The position numbers and the translations under genes are program-made. The notes under the pieces are model-generated. The model ran no database searches and was not told the DNA's origin. It worked only from the letters and a program-made list of their open reading frames with translations. 64,000 bases of DNA, from NCBI GenBank assembly GCA_963757945.1, contig CAVWTN010000002.1, positions 248,001 through 312,000 of the forward strand. The letters are read 5' to 3'. Below, in pieces: positions 44,099 through 53,616 of this stretch (position 1 is its first letter; every line of letters begins with the position of its first letter). The stretch comes from CAVWTN01 sp963757945 (lineage in GTDB: Bacteria > Vulcanimicrobiota > Vulcanimicrobiia > Vulcanimicrobiales > Vulcanimicrobiaceae).

Positions 44099-44650
44099 TT
44101 TGTCGCCGTCGATCCGGTCCGCGCGAAAGGCGAGCAAGCAAAGGCCAAATTGCGACCGTGTACGTTCGCGACCATGTACCGTGTATCGACTTTTTGAAAC
44201 ACATTAGTGAGCCATGCCGGCGGTACATCGAGCGCTCACCGTTCTCGCCGGGCGTAGTCGCCGCCGGGCGGAGCAAACTCGAACTCATTCTTAGCAGCCT
44301 CTAGCGGCGCCGGCGCCGGATGCTAAGGGCGCTGCATTTTCGACCGATGCATACCGCATGGGCATCCCGGTCGTCACGCCGTGACGCGGATACTCGGCGG
44401 AGGCTGAAATCCTGGCACGTCGCCGGATCGAAGGGGTCGCGATAGGAATGGACGCGCAGTGTTTCCGGCCGGTGGCCTTTGACGCCACGGGCGCTACGGG
44501 CGCGCAAACGATCGCCGAGCCTCAAATCGCTCTGCGTTCGCCGGTTCCGGCGGCCGGCCGGCTCTCCATGACGGCGAAGCTGATCGGACGCCGCCGCCGG
44601 TTGTTCGCTCGTGCAGCGCGCAGCGTCGAGCGCTCGAAAGCTCTCGCTCG
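44099..44650. other. Intergenic region between two divergent GGDEF genes
   Basis: About 550 bp with no gene I can support. It must contain the promoters of both flanking cyclic-di-GMP genes. I looked for the GEMM (cyclic-di-GMP-I) riboswitch core and do not see it. A short repeated CGTGTACG / CATGTACCGTG pair lies near 44158-44188. Confidence 0.5.
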
Positions 44651-46861
44651 ATGACGATGCCGTGGCGGCGAGTGTTCATTCCGTGGACGATCGCCTTTTC
44701 GATCATGATCGCCGCCTTCTTGTTCGGCGCCGTCGTCATCCGTAACTCAGTTGCCTCATCCTTCGACACGAGTCAGCAGATTCGCAACGCCCGGACGCTC
44801 CTGTTTGCGTTGCGTGAGGCTCAATTGGACGAGGAGACCGGCGTGCGCGGCTTCGCGGCGACGCAGGATCGTCAATTTCTTCAGCCCTACGATGCCGCGC
44901 GCCGGAAGATCCCGGAAGCGGCGAGGCCCCTCGAGGCCATCCTTTTTCGGTTGAAGCTGCCCTCAGCCGCCGCGAACATCGTCGCAGCGGAGCGGCTAAA
45001 CGAGCGCTGGCTACGCACTGTCGCCGAGCCGCTAGTGAAGGGTGCCGCCGGTGCAAACGCACTCCAGCGGGCCGGGAAGTCGTTGATCGATCGGTTTCGT
45101 CAGTACACCAGCCGGACCGACGAGGATCTGACCGCTCGCTATGGAGTCGTCCGCCGAGATTTCGATGCCAACCTGACGCGACTGAGCCTCCTGATCGTCG
45201 GCGTCGCCCTGTTGCTCTTTGCGGCAGCTCTTGGATTCTGGATTCTCCAGCGGCGCGCGATCGAGCGCCGCGAAGGCGAGCGGATGCGGGCCGAGCAAGC
45301 AGGGACACGCGCGCGCCTCGCGCAGGCCGAGTTCGACAGCGAGAAGCGCGCAGCGAAGGTCCTGGGGGAGGCAAACTCCAGGGCGCAGCGCAAGCACGCG
45401 GACGCGGAACTGCATCACGCCGCGTATTACGATGCTCTCACAGGATTTCCGAATCGAGCGTTCTTCACGCATCGGCTCGGGAACGCGATTCGGCGCATGA
45501 GGCGGCACCCCGACAGCCGCGTAGCGTTGATCTACCTCGATCTGGACCGCTTCAAGAACATCAACGACAGCTTGGGCCACGGTGCCGGCGACCGCCTCCT
45601 AGTGGCTCTGGTCCCGCGCCTGGTCGCGTGCTTGCGCCGATACGATACGCTCGCGCGCATCGGCGGCGATGAGTTCGCGATCCTGCTCGAGGACATTCCG
45701 GGCGTTCGCGATGCCGGAATCCTCGCCGAGGGGGACGGGCAGGTGGACGCCAGCGGCGCGCGCGATGCCGCCATCGTCGCCGAGCGCGTCCTGCGCGCGT
45801 TCGTCGAGCCTTTCAGCATCGGCGGGCAAGAGGTGATTGCGACGGCGAGCGTCGGCATCGCACTGAGCAGGCCGGGACAAGATGCCGAAGCGATGCTGCG
45901 CGACGCGGACAGCGCGATGTATTCCGCCAAACGATTGGGGGGAGAACGCTTTGCGTTTTTCGCCCAGGAGCTCCACGACCGTGCAATCGCGCGCCTGCAA
46001 CTCGAGACCGAATTGCGGCAGGCGGTCGAGCGCGGGGAACTCTGGGTCGCCTACCAGCCCGTCGTCACGCTCGCAACGGGTAAAGTCGAATGTTTTGAGG
46101 CTTTGGCCCGTTGGCAGCACCCCGAGCGGGGCGCGATTCCGCCGAGCGTGTTCATCCCCGTCGCCGAGGAAACGGGGCTCATCGTGCGCATCGGCGAGTG
46201 GGTATTGGGAGAGGCCTGCCGCCAAGCACGCCGCTGGCAGGATCTCGAGCCGCGGCACTCTCCGATCAGCGTCAGCGTCAACGTCGCAGCACAGCAACTT
46301 GCCTCCGCGGCATTCGATATGAATCGCTTCAGGGGAGAAGTTTCGCGCGTGCTCGCCGCAACAGGTTTACGGCCTGCGAACCTCAACCTCGAGATCACGG
46401 AGAGCACGCTGTTGGATTACGCGGAGGCAACGGAGATCACGTTGCGGCAACTGCGCTCGCTGGGGGTTGCGATGCATCTGGATGACTTCGGAACCGGATA
46501 TTCGTCGCTGAGCTATCTCCAACGCTTGCCGATCGATACCGTCAAGATCGACAGCTCGTTCGTCAGCGGGAGACCCGGCTCGGGCATTGCCAACCCGCAG
46601 ATCGTGCGAGCGATCATCGCATTGGCTCGCACGCTCGGCAAACACATCACCGCGGAAGGTGCCGAGACCGCGGAGCAGCTCGGCGAATTACGGGCGATTG
46701 GGTGTACGAACGTCCAGGGCTACTTCTTCTCGCGGCCGCTCGATGCGGCCGCTGCGTACGCTCTCGTTGCGCGGGGCGGCACATATAACTTGGAGAGCGG
46801 CGTCCTCGAGGCGCACTCCATGCCACGTTCGGCGCCGGCGACGGCGCTGGGCGTCTCCTGA
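44651..46861 (+). CDS. CHASE3-GGDEF-EAL bifunctional cyclic-di-GMP enzyme
   Basis: 736 residues. Two membrane helices (near 8-30 and 178-200) flank a CHASE3 sensor domain (LREAQLDEETGVRGFAATQD). A coiled coil leads to a GGDEF domain with the GGDEF motif intact and then a full EAL domain: ECFEALARW, VNVAAQQL, ITESTLLDY, LDDFGTGYSSLSYL and VQGYFFSRPL. The GGDEF I-site position reads RYDT, close to RxxD. It is the only one of the four cyclic-di-GMP proteins here with both domains looking complete, so it could make and degrade the messenger. Confidence 0.92.
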   Translation: MTMPWRRVFIPWTIAFSIMIAAFLFGAVVIRNSVASSFDTSQQIRNARTLLFALREAQLDEETGVRGFAATQDRQFLQPYDAARRKIPEAARPLEAILFRLKLPSAAANIVAAERLNERWLRTVAEPLVKGAAGANALQRAGKSLIDRFRQYTSRTDEDLTARYGVVRRDFDANLTRLSLLIVGVALLLFAAALGFWILQRRAIERREGERMRAEQAGTRARLAQAEFDSEKRAAKVLGEANSRAQRKHADAELHHAAYYDALTGFPNRAFFTHRLGNAIRRMRRHPDSRVALIYLDLDRFKNINDSLGHGAGDRLLVALVPRLVACLRRYDTLARIGGDEFAILLEDIPGVRDAGILAEGDGQVDASGARDAAIVAERVLRAFVEPFSIGGQEVIATASVGIALSRPGQDAEAMLRDADSAMYSAKRLGGERFAFFAQELHDRAIARLQLETELRQAVERGELWVAYQPVVTLATGKVECFEALARWQHPERGAIPPSVFIPVAEETGLIVRIGEWVLGEACRQARRWQDLEPRHSPISVSVNVAAQQLASAAFDMNRFRGEVSRVLAATGLRPANLNLEITESTLLDYAEATEITLRQLRSLGVAMHLDDFGTGYSSLSYLQRLPIDTVKIDSSFVSGRPGSGIANPQIVRAIIALARTLGKHITAEGAETAEQLGELRAIGCTNVQGYFFSRPLDAAAAYALVARGGTYNLESGVLEAHSMPRSAPATALGVS

Positions 46862-46873
46862 GCGCGCGAAAGC

Positions 46874-47989
46874 CTAGAGTCCGCTTCGCAGCAGGTCCTC
46901 GCGGCAACGGACGGCCAGCACGTCCGCGACCGCCCGGGCGATCTGCGCGACATCGAGTTCCAGCGTTGCATCTCCCGCGACGAACTCCCACTTCCACAAC
47001 GTGGGTAGCGGCGTCGGGGCCAAACGGCCGAAAACGAACGTGCCGGTTTCGCGCGCGTAATCATGCGCTCGAGCCTCGAGCGCGGTGCCGTTCCCGCTCA
47101 GAAAAGCGTGGAACGTGTTGGTCTGCGGCGGATCGGGGACGATCTCGACGCCGTCGAGCTTCGCCAGCGCGGCGGCGACCTCCACGGCTCGGTCGCGATA
47201 CGCGCGCATCTTGCCGAGGTTTCGCTCGAAGCCGAGGCGCGCGGAAAGCGCGTACGGCGCAAGCGTCACCGGCCGCCCGCCTTGGCGATGCTGCCAAACC
47301 CGCGCCTGCGCGACGAAGTCGCCGTCGCCGGCGAGCACTGCACCTGCAAGCGCGCCGAGGCCCTTGTAGAACGAGACGTACACGCTATCGAAGAGCGTCG
47401 CGATTTCCGCGTGCGATCGCTCGTAGAATGGTGCGGCTTCCCACAGACGCGCACCATCGAGATGAAGCTTCGCCCCGCTCGCGCGAGCCGCATCTCGGAG
47501 CGCGACGAGGTCGTCCCAGGACGGGAGCTGCGCGCCGATCTCGCGCTGCGGCAACTCGATCAGCAATGCTCCGAGCGGATCCGCGATTGCGCGCAGGTCC
47601 TCCACCGTCATCAAGCGCGACGGCGCGCCGGCGAGCAGCGCCCGCAAGCCGTGCAACATCGCATAGCCGCGCGACTCGTGGATCTCCAGATGGCACGTTG
47701 GGTGAAAGGCGACGGTGTTCCGGCCGCTCCGGTCGCACCAGATGCGCAGCGCGATCTGCTGAGCAAGCGTACCGGTCGGCAGAAAGACCGCCGCCGGCTT
47801 GCCGAGCTCGCGCGCGACGGCCTCCTCGAAGGCCGCGAGCCAGTCGGCCGCGCCGTACTTGTCGAGTTCGAGCCCCTCGGGCGTGTCCTCGCCGAGCGCG
47901 AGCAGCGACGTGCGCGCATCGCGCGGCTTGTGGTGGGTCACCTGGCGCGCGCACGAGGCGCGCAGCGCCGCTAGCTCCGCATCGGTCAT
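46874..47989 (-). CDS. Threonine aldolase / beta-eliminating lyase family PLP enzyme
   Basis: 371 residues of the fold-type I PLP group. The PLP lysine lies in SFYKGLGALAGAVLAG, the PLP-binding Asp in LHLDGARLWEA, and PTGTLAQQIALRIW contacts the phosphate. It most resembles low-specificity L-threonine aldolase, cleaving threonine to glycine and acetaldehyde, but beta-eliminating relatives share the motifs. It is longer than classical LtaE (about 340) by an N-terminal extension. It converges on the CHASE3 gene with a 12-bp gap. Confidence 0.85.
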   Translation of the reverse strand: MTDAELAALRASCARQVTHHKPRDARTSLLALGEDTPEGLELDKYGAADWLAAFEEAVARELGKPAAVFLPTGTLAQQIALRIWCDRSGRNTVAFHPTCHLEIHESRGYAMLHGLRALLAGAPSRLMTVEDLRAIADPLGALLIELPQREIGAQLPSWDDLVALRDAARASGAKLHLDGARLWEAAPFYERSHAEIATLFDSVYVSFYKGLGALAGAVLAGDGDFVAQARVWQHRQGGRPVTLAPYALSARLGFERNLGKMRAYRDRAVEVAAALAKLDGVEIVPDPPQTNTFHAFLSGNGTALEARAHDYARETGTFVFGRLAPTPLPTLWKWEFVAGDATLELDVAQIARAVADVLAVRCREDLLRSGL

Positions 47990-48215
47990 ATCCGCGGACT
48001 CTTTCCCCGGCGGCGGCGCGAACCTGTCGTATCGGGGCCGGACTTCGCGTCCAGACTCGCCTGGCTATTGGGAGCTCCACGCTACAGGGGACCGTGTATT
48101 CTCGCGGCGGCGACACGAAGGTCGTTTTCGATCGCGTGCCGGCCATCGCGAAGGCGCGTGCATCCGGTTGTCATCGTGCGTAGGCCGGAGAGGGCGCGGG
48201 CAGAACCAACATCCG

Positions 48216-49115
48216 ATGCCGGAGCTTCCGGACGTTGCCGCCTACCTCAGCGCCCTCGAGCCGCGTGTCCGCGGCCGGACGCTCGAGCGCGTGCGCGTCG
48301 CAAGCGTGTCCGTCTTGCGCACCGCCGACCCGCCGCTCGCCGCGTTGGAAGGCCGCACCGTCCGCGAACTTCGCCGCATCGGCAAGCGCATCGCGCTCGG
48401 CCTCGATGGCGATCTGTGGCTGGTCATCCACCTCATGATCGCCGGCCGGCTGCATTGGCGGCCTCCGGCCGCGAAGCTCGCGGGCCGCAACGCTCTCGCA
48501 GCGCTCGACTTTGTCGACGGGACTCTCGTGTTGACGGAAGCGGGCACCAAGCGCCGCGCCTCGCTCCACGTCCTTCGCGGCGGGGAGGCTCTGCGCTCGA
48601 GCGACCCCGGCGGGATCGATGTCTTCGCCTGCGATCTCGACGGTTTCCGGCGCGCGCTCGCCGCCGAGAACCGCACGCTCAAACGCGCCCTGACCGACCC
48701 GCGCATCGTTGACGGCATCGGCAACGCCTATTCAGACGAGATCCTCCACGCCGCGCGGCTTTCACCGATCGCGCTTACGCACAAACTCGAGCCGGACGAG
48801 TGGCAGCGCCTGTTCGCCGCGACGCGCGCGACGCTGCAACGTTGGATCGACCGGCTGCGCGCGGAAGCCGACGAAGGATTTCCCGAGCGAGTGACCGCGT
48901 TTCGTGAGGATATGGCCGTGCACGGACGCTTCGGAAAGCCGTGCCCGGTGTGCGGCAGGCCCGTCCAACGGATTCGCTACGCAGACAACGAGACAAACTA
49001 CTGCGCGCATTGTCAGACGGGCGGCAAGGTGCTTTCCGACCGAAGCTTATCGCGACTCTTGAAGGCGGATTGGCCGCGCACGCTCGATGAGCTCGAGGCG
49101 CTCAAGCGTCCTTGA
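48216..49115 (+). CDS. Fpg/Nei-family DNA glycosylase-lyase
   Basis: 299 residues. The mature N-terminus is PELPDV, providing the catalytic Pro and Glu. The H2TH helix region is DGIGNAYSDEILHAARLSPI, and a C-terminal zinc finger CPVC...CAHC is complete. It removes oxidised bases from DNA and nicks the abasic site. Lys of the beta-turn is visible in GGEALR context only loosely, so I cannot separate MutM from Nei; both labels are possible. The ATG at 48216 fits the family start exactly. Confidence 0.92.
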   Translation: MPELPDVAAYLSALEPRVRGRTLERVRVASVSVLRTADPPLAALEGRTVRELRRIGKRIALGLDGDLWLVIHLMIAGRLHWRPPAAKLAGRNALAALDFVDGTLVLTEAGTKRRASLHVLRGGEALRSSDPGGIDVFACDLDGFRRALAAENRTLKRALTDPRIVDGIGNAYSDEILHAARLSPIALTHKLEPDEWQRLFAATRATLQRWIDRLRAEADEGFPERVTAFREDMAVHGRFGKPCPVCGRPVQRIRYADNETNYCAHCQTGGKVLSDRSLSRLLKADWPRTLDELEALKRP

Positions 49116-49148
49116 CGGCCAAACCGCCCGTTAGCACGTTGAAGCTCG

Positions 49149-49577
49149 CTACACTTTGCTCAGCCGGCTCACCGCGTCGAGCATGGCCTGCGCGATATCC
49201 GTGTGATGATGGACGATCTTCCAGGCGCCGCCTTCCCGCCGATAGATGTTCGTGACCCGCGAATCGATAGCGATCTGCTGCCCGGCAAGCGTCAGTTCTC
49301 CTCGCTCGACCCCGAGCTCGTAGGCGGTATCGCCCGCAACTTGTATGAATCGATCTGCCAGAGCGACGTGGCCGCCCTGGGCGAGCCGCGCCACTTGTTC
49401 GAACGAGTTCTTGACCTGGTCCCAGCCGATCTCCCGGCCGCCGATCGGGTGCATCGTCGTGGCGGCCGTGCCGTGCGACCAGATCGACCCAAGCGATCCC
49501 GCATCACCGGCGAGCATGCGGTTTAGTCCCGCGTAGAAGCTTTCCGATGCCGCGCGAACGCCGTCTTCGGCCTCCAT
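49149..49577 (-). CDS. SnoaL/NTF2-like fold protein
   Basis: 142 residues. ATG at 49577 has GGAGG five bases upstream; an upstream GTG would add a 19-residue tail outside the domain. The pattern FYAGLNRMLAGDAGSLGSIWS, HPIGGREIGW and REGGAWKIVHHHTD is the cone-shaped NTF2-like fold of the DUF4440/SnoaL group. These bind or convert small ligands, and no reaction can be assigned. Convergent with the glycosylase gene. Confidence 0.8.
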   Translation of the reverse strand: MEAEDGVRAASESFYAGLNRMLAGDAGSLGSIWSHGTAATTMHPIGGREIGWDQVKNSFEQVARLAQGGHVALADRFIQVAGDTAYELGVERGELTLAGQQIAIDSRVTNIYRREGGAWKIVHHHTDIAQAMLDAVSRLSKV

Positions 49578-49673
49578 CTCAACCTCCAGCTTGAAGCGCT
49601 GCAGAGGCTTGCTAGCGCTTGCCCCCTCCACCATCGGACCTCGCGAGGGGCGGGAACGTTCCGAGCGCTCGGG

Positions 49674-51221
49674 TTAGGTCCGCTGGCTGGCGAGCTTCTC
49701 CCAATCGTGCAGGAAGATCGTCGTAAAATATTCAGCCGCCGTCGCATTATCGATGATGACGGTCGCGTCGCGGTTGCGCAACACGCCGTCGCCCGACCAG
49801 TTCTGGCTTCCGAGCGCAACGATCTTTCGGTCGATGACAAATCCCTTGTTGTGCACGCCCTGCTGAATTCTCACGTTCTCGAGCGCGATCCCCGCCTCTT
49901 GGAGCCGGTCGAGCCAGCCGCCCGGCACTTGCCACTCGCTCAAGATGATGCGGACGTCTTTGCCGTCGTCGATCTTGGCCGCCACCGCATCGATCAAGTC
50001 ATTGAAGTTCTGATCGGCGGCGGTGTTGTTCGAAGGATGAATGTATTGGAGCTGGATATAGAGCGAGGTCTCGACGCTCTCGATCAAGGCCAGCATGGCA
50101 TCGCGATACACACCGGGGTCGGGCGTGAGCAACGGTGTGATCGTCGATTGCTCGCCGGCGATGCGCTGCGGAGGGTGGAACGTGAATTCGACGGCCCGGC
50201 GGGCGAACAGGTCGGGCATCTCGGGCTGCGGCGTCGCAGCGGCGGGGATGGGAGCGTTCCCTTCCAGCGCCACGCGCCGAGCGACGTCGTAATCGTTCAG
50301 AAGGTACGCGCGGAACTGGCCGGCCAGGCCACCGTCTTCGATGACCACGTGCCAATCCCGATCGCTCTTGCGCGCGGTCTCCTGATCGGTCGGCTGAGGG
50401 TCGCCGATCGGATCGAAGTCGGGTTGGTTCGAGTTGTTCCAGTTTCCGCTCGAAAGCCAGACCGTGTCCCCGTCGCGCACGGCGACCTTGATGTGGTACG
50501 CGCTCGGAAACACCCATTCCAACACCTTGGAATTCATGCGGTCGAGCGCCCACGCGGCATCGAGATCGTCGCCCAGATCGTCCCGCAAGCTCTTGAGCGT
50601 TTCGCTATCGAGTTGGTCGCGAGTCGGGTTCGGGGCGGGGTCATCGAGCGTGATGGTGAGCTTTTTCCCCCCGAGCGCCGCATCGACGGCGTCGAGGATG
50701 TGCTTGGACGTGAAGTCGTACATGCCGACGACGAGTTCGTGTTGCGTTCCGGCGAGGAACGCCTCAAGCACCGGCCAGCCCGCATCCGGGCTCGCGTGCA
50801 CGGTAAAGGCAAACGTCCCCGTGGCCGGCTCGAGCGAGACTCCCGCGGGGGGCTCATAGGGAAGCTGCGGTTTTGCCGCCAGAGCATGAGGGATGGACGC
50901 CTCGAAACTCCCCGGCCGCGCGAAGGCGTCGAGACGTGCTTCGGGCCGTGTGAGCACGAGCGCGGCGTACTCTCCAGGCCTATCCGCGGCGAATTGCTCG
51001 AGCGGATCCGCCTCGCGGATCTGCACGGGGACACCGGCGATGTGGTCGGGGACCGCGGGCTTGTGCGCACCCCTCGCTTTGACGACGACGATCGCCGGCG
51101 TCTTCGTCGGCCAGCCGTGTTTGCCGGCAACGAATCCCGGACGCACGGCGAGAACGCCCGGCCTTCGCAGCGATGCGGCGTTCGCATCGATAACGTCGGA
51201 AAGGCCCGCGAGGACACCCAT
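49674..51221 (-). CDS. Phospholipase D-like protein with two HKD motifs
   Basis: 515 residues. Two catalytic halves are visible: YHIKVAVRDGD (HxKxxxxD) followed by SSGNWNNSN, and VHNKGFVIDRK (HxKxxxxD) followed by SQNWSGDG. The first 130 residues precede the PLD fold and match nothing I know. There is no signal peptide. Such proteins cut phosphodiester bonds in phospholipids or nucleic acids; the substrate is open. The gene stands apart from its neighbours. Confidence 0.88.
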   Translation of the reverse strand: MGVLAGLSDVIDANAASLRRPGVLAVRPGFVAGKHGWPTKTPAIVVVKARGAHKPAVPDHIAGVPVQIREADPLEQFAADRPGEYAALVLTRPEARLDAFARPGSFEASIPHALAAKPQLPYEPPAGVSLEPATGTFAFTVHASPDAGWPVLEAFLAGTQHELVVGMYDFTSKHILDAVDAALGGKKLTITLDDPAPNPTRDQLDSETLKSLRDDLGDDLDAAWALDRMNSKVLEWVFPSAYHIKVAVRDGDTVWLSSGNWNNSNQPDFDPIGDPQPTDQETARKSDRDWHVVIEDGGLAGQFRAYLLNDYDVARRVALEGNAPIPAAATPQPEMPDLFARRAVEFTFHPPQRIAGEQSTITPLLTPDPGVYRDAMLALIESVETSLYIQLQYIHPSNNTAADQNFNDLIDAVAAKIDDGKDVRIILSEWQVPGGWLDRLQEAGIALENVRIQQGVHNKGFVIDRKIVALGSQNWSGDGVLRNRDATVIIDNATAAEYFTTIFLHDWEKLASQRT

Positions 51222-51557
51222 GTTGCGCTCCTTTGTTCAGTGATATCCCGATCGGATCGGCGGCAACACGGGCGGCTTGCGCTGGGATGAGCCCGCCGGC
51301 TGGATCGGCACGGCACGACCTGCGCCGCCGCTACAACGAGCGAGCTGACGGCGTACGCGGCCGAGCAGAGCATCGACGGATCCCTGCGATTGAACTCCCG
51401 TGAAGTCTCACAACGAGTCAGGAGTATTCTAAACCGCGCCCGTCCGAAAAGCGTCGCCCGCATGCCGCGGGTCTGGGCTCGGATTGCAGCCGCCCGTCAT
51501 CGCGCCCGGCCGCAGGCAATTGAAGGCAGCGCCGGTGAGTGCGAAGCAGATAGCAGC
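51222..51557. other. Intergenic region between divergent PLD-like and HNH genes
   Basis: About 336 bp. No gene, repeat or strong hairpin is evident. It should contain both promoters. The HNH reading frame is open through part of it without a credible ribosome site. Confidence 0.4.
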
Positions 51558-52496
51558 GTGCCGGATCGAACTTCAGGATACGCCGTCGGGCACGTCGTCG
51601 CCCTGGCGCGCCACGCATCGATGTCGACGACCTACAAGCCGGCTCTGCTGAAGGCCCTCGTGCGAATCGTCCGAGTCGCGCCTTCACCGCGGATTTCGCT
51701 CGAGCGGATCGGCGCCGAGTTTCTGAAGCTGTACTGGGTTCAGACCGTTGTATTCCGCTTGCGCCAGGCTGCGACGCTCGTCAGAGAGCCCGAAGTCGTG
51801 CATGCGATTCGGCGTGCAAGCAAAGTTCACCAAGCGCGAAGGCTCACCGATCTGCCGCCGGAGGAACGTCAGGCGCTGGAGCGAGAGATGGCGCGCATTC
51901 TACGGATCAACGTCCTGGCGGCGTTCCATCGCAGCAAACCTGACGCGATGCTGCCGCTCTTTGATTGGTCTCCGGGGGACGACGCGATCGGCTTGTCGAG
52001 CGGTGCGCTGATATTCCTAAGCGAGAACGGAAGCGCGCTGGAGGCGATGGCGAATCTCTGGTGGGCTCGTTATCTGGAGAAGGTCAATCTTCTCGCTCCG
52101 CTCGTCATCGAGAAGGTCGAGCGCGATGGGGCCCAGCGCGGTTCGCTTGCGAAATACCTGAAGATCCTACAGCAAGTCGACGGCACGTACTGCTTCTACT
52201 GCGAACGAGACCTCCGCTCCGCCTCGCCGATCCACGTCGATCACGTCATTCCGTGGAGCTTTCTGCTCTCGGACCCGCCATGGGATCTCGTACTCGCGTG
52301 CGGGGCGTGCAATATGTCCAAGTCCGATACTTTGCCGGACCCCGCCTTTCTCGACAAGTTGACGGCCGCACATGCGCGACGCTCGAAGCTCAACCTTCCA
52401 TTCGGCTTCGCCTCGCCGATCCTCACGCGAGACGAAATGGGCGTTCTCTACGATGCCGCGATCGCGGTCGAGTGGCCGGCGGGTTGGGCGCCCTGA
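51558..52496 (+). CDS. HNH endonuclease domain protein
   Basis: About 312 residues from GTG at 51558; ATG at 51621 is the next start but would remove sequence (VGHVVALARHASMSTTYK) that fits the family. The C-terminal third is an HNH nuclease with a structural zinc site: CFYCERDLRS...IHVDHVIPWSF...LACGACNMSKSD. The N-terminal 200 residues are helical with no recognised domain. It is probably a DNA endonuclease, perhaps in defence or repair, but neighbours give no restriction-modification context. Confidence 0.8.
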   Translation: MPDRTSGYAVGHVVALARHASMSTTYKPALLKALVRIVRVAPSPRISLERIGAEFLKLYWVQTVVFRLRQAATLVREPEVVHAIRRASKVHQARRLTDLPPEERQALEREMARILRINVLAAFHRSKPDAMLPLFDWSPGDDAIGLSSGALIFLSENGSALEAMANLWWARYLEKVNLLAPLVIEKVERDGAQRGSLAKYLKILQQVDGTYCFYCERDLRSASPIHVDHVIPWSFLLSDPPWDLVLACGACNMSKSDTLPDPAFLDKLTAAHARRSKLNLPFGFASPILTRDEMGVLYDAAIAVEWPAGWAP

Positions 52497-52505
52497 GGAA
52501 ATCGC

Positions 52506-53036
52506 CTATCCGGGCAGTGGTTCGAAGAGCTCGGAGACCGGGATCGGGACGCCGAGGATCTCGAAGGTCTCGCCGTCGCGGTAGATCCGGCGATCGGCGC
52601 CGAATGACTCGACTTGGCGAGCGGGGATGTTGACAATCCACGCCGGGATTCCAGCCGCCTCGTAGAGTGGAATCTTGACGTTGCGATCGTCGACGTACGT
52701 CGCGTCGGAAACCTCGATTGCCGCCAACGTGTCCGTCGCGTCAGGCGTTGTGGCATACCACCGATTGCGTATGACGGCAACGTCGATTTCCGGCGCGTGG
52801 GGGCCCTTCCAACCGGCGACGGCGATAGGGCCTTGCCCCTGAATCGCATAGACGTCGCGATCGAGCCCGAACCTTAAGTAGTCCTCGAGCTTCCGTATGG
52901 CATAGACGTGGGGCGGCTTGCTGGGCGACACTTCGTAAATCACTCCGTCGATGAGTTCCGTATGGCCCGGCGCGTTCAGAGCCATGTAGTCCTCGACGGT
53001 GAAGCGGAGCGGCCGCGAAGCGGTGAGCGCGGACAT
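52506..53036 (-). CDS. Uma2 family (DUF820) putative endonuclease
   Basis: 176 residues of the PD-(D/E)XK-fold Uma2 family. It has FTVEDYMALNAPGHTELIDGVIYEVSP at the start (split: FTVEDYMALNAPG + HTELIDGVIYE), then APEIDVAVIRN and AAIEVSDATYVDD, where Asp, Glu and the later Lys (NVKIPLYE) form the nuclease-like core. The family is expanded in many environmental bacteria; biological function is unknown. Convergent with the HNH gene, 9 bp apart. Confidence 0.88.
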   Translation of the reverse strand: MSALTASRPLRFTVEDYMALNAPGHTELIDGVIYEVSPSKPPHVYAIRKLEDYLRFGLDRDVYAIQGQGPIAVAGWKGPHAPEIDVAVIRNRWYATTPDATDTLAAIEVSDATYVDDRNVKIPLYEAAGIPAWIVNIPARQVESFGADRRIYRDGETFEILGVPIPVSELFEPLPG

Positions 53037-53157
53037 CGTCCCGGGATAGTTCAAGGACCGCCCTCCCGAGCCTCTCGATGCGCCGACGGCGCACCTCCGC
53101 GCCTTATACGGCCGACTAGTGTGCCCGACACGGAGCCTCTGTCGCGCTGAGCGCGTG

Positions 53158-53191
53158 CAAAAGGCACGACCGCCGGGACGATCGTGCCTTT
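53158..53191 (-). terminator. Rho-independent terminator of ssrA
   Basis: On the minus strand AAAGGCACGA / TCGTGCCTTT form a 10-bp stem with a 12-nt loop followed by TTTT. It begins eight bases after the CCA end of the tmRNA. Confidence 0.88.
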
Positions 53192-53198
53192 GCAACAG

Positions 53199-53550
53199 TG
53201 GTGGAGCTGTCGGGGAACCGCCCCCCGAGTCCGAAAGGCCGGACTAACGTTTTCTCCAGGCTCAGTTTCGAGTTTGTCTTAGGCCGGCGGTCTTCTCGAA
53301 ACCGGAATACCGTCGGCGGCAGTCCCTTTGATTTCGGATGACTCTCGGAACGGGTTCCTCATCCTAGCCGAACTTAATGACGGATGGCGGGGTGGTTCCG
53401 GCGACTCCCCGCATACCGTGGCTAACCTAGATTAGGCAGCCAGAGCGTATTCGTTGTTCGCGTGTAAACGCGTGCGATCGTTTTAGGAGGGCTCGCAACT
53501 CCGCCTGCTTACGTTAACCACGGATCGATTCGTCGAAGCTACTCAGCCCC
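53199..53550 (-). ncRNA. ssrA: Transfer-messenger RNA (tmRNA)
   Basis: A 352-nt tmRNA that rescues stalled ribosomes. The acceptor stem is GGGGCTG at the 5' end (53550) pairing with CAGCTCC before ACCA at the 3' end (53199). The tag frame (53461-53432) begins at GCG and encodes ANNEYALAA followed by TAA; the ALAA end is the usual ClpXP degron. The T-arm pairs CGGGG with CCCCG, but the seven-base loop reads GGCGGTT rather than the usual TTCAANT, which is unusual. Pseudoknot-forming inverted repeats lie between the tag and the 3' end. Confidence 0.93.
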
Positions 53551-53582
53551 GCGTGGAGACCGGGCACACCGCCCGGCACCCC

Positions 53583-53588
53583 ATCATA
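53583..53588 (-). promoter_or_regulatory. Possible -10 box of the ssrA promoter
   Basis: TATGAT on the minus strand, about 33 bp upstream of the mature 5' end of the tmRNA. The predicted leader would contain a GCCGGGC / GCCCGGT hairpin and be removed by RNase processing. A clear -35 box is not seen. Confidence 0.35.
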
Positions 53589-53616
53589 ACACAGCCGCCC
53601 GTGCGCCGGATGCGAA

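Noticed and set aside
44099..44650. Cyclic-di-GMP riboswitch upstream of GGDEF genes
   Set aside because: The GEMM core motifs are not present on either strand.
49674..53036. A defence island formed by the PLD-like, HNH and Uma2 proteins
   Set aside because: The genes are not in one operon, lack methylase, helicase or sensor partners, and all three families are common as isolated genes.
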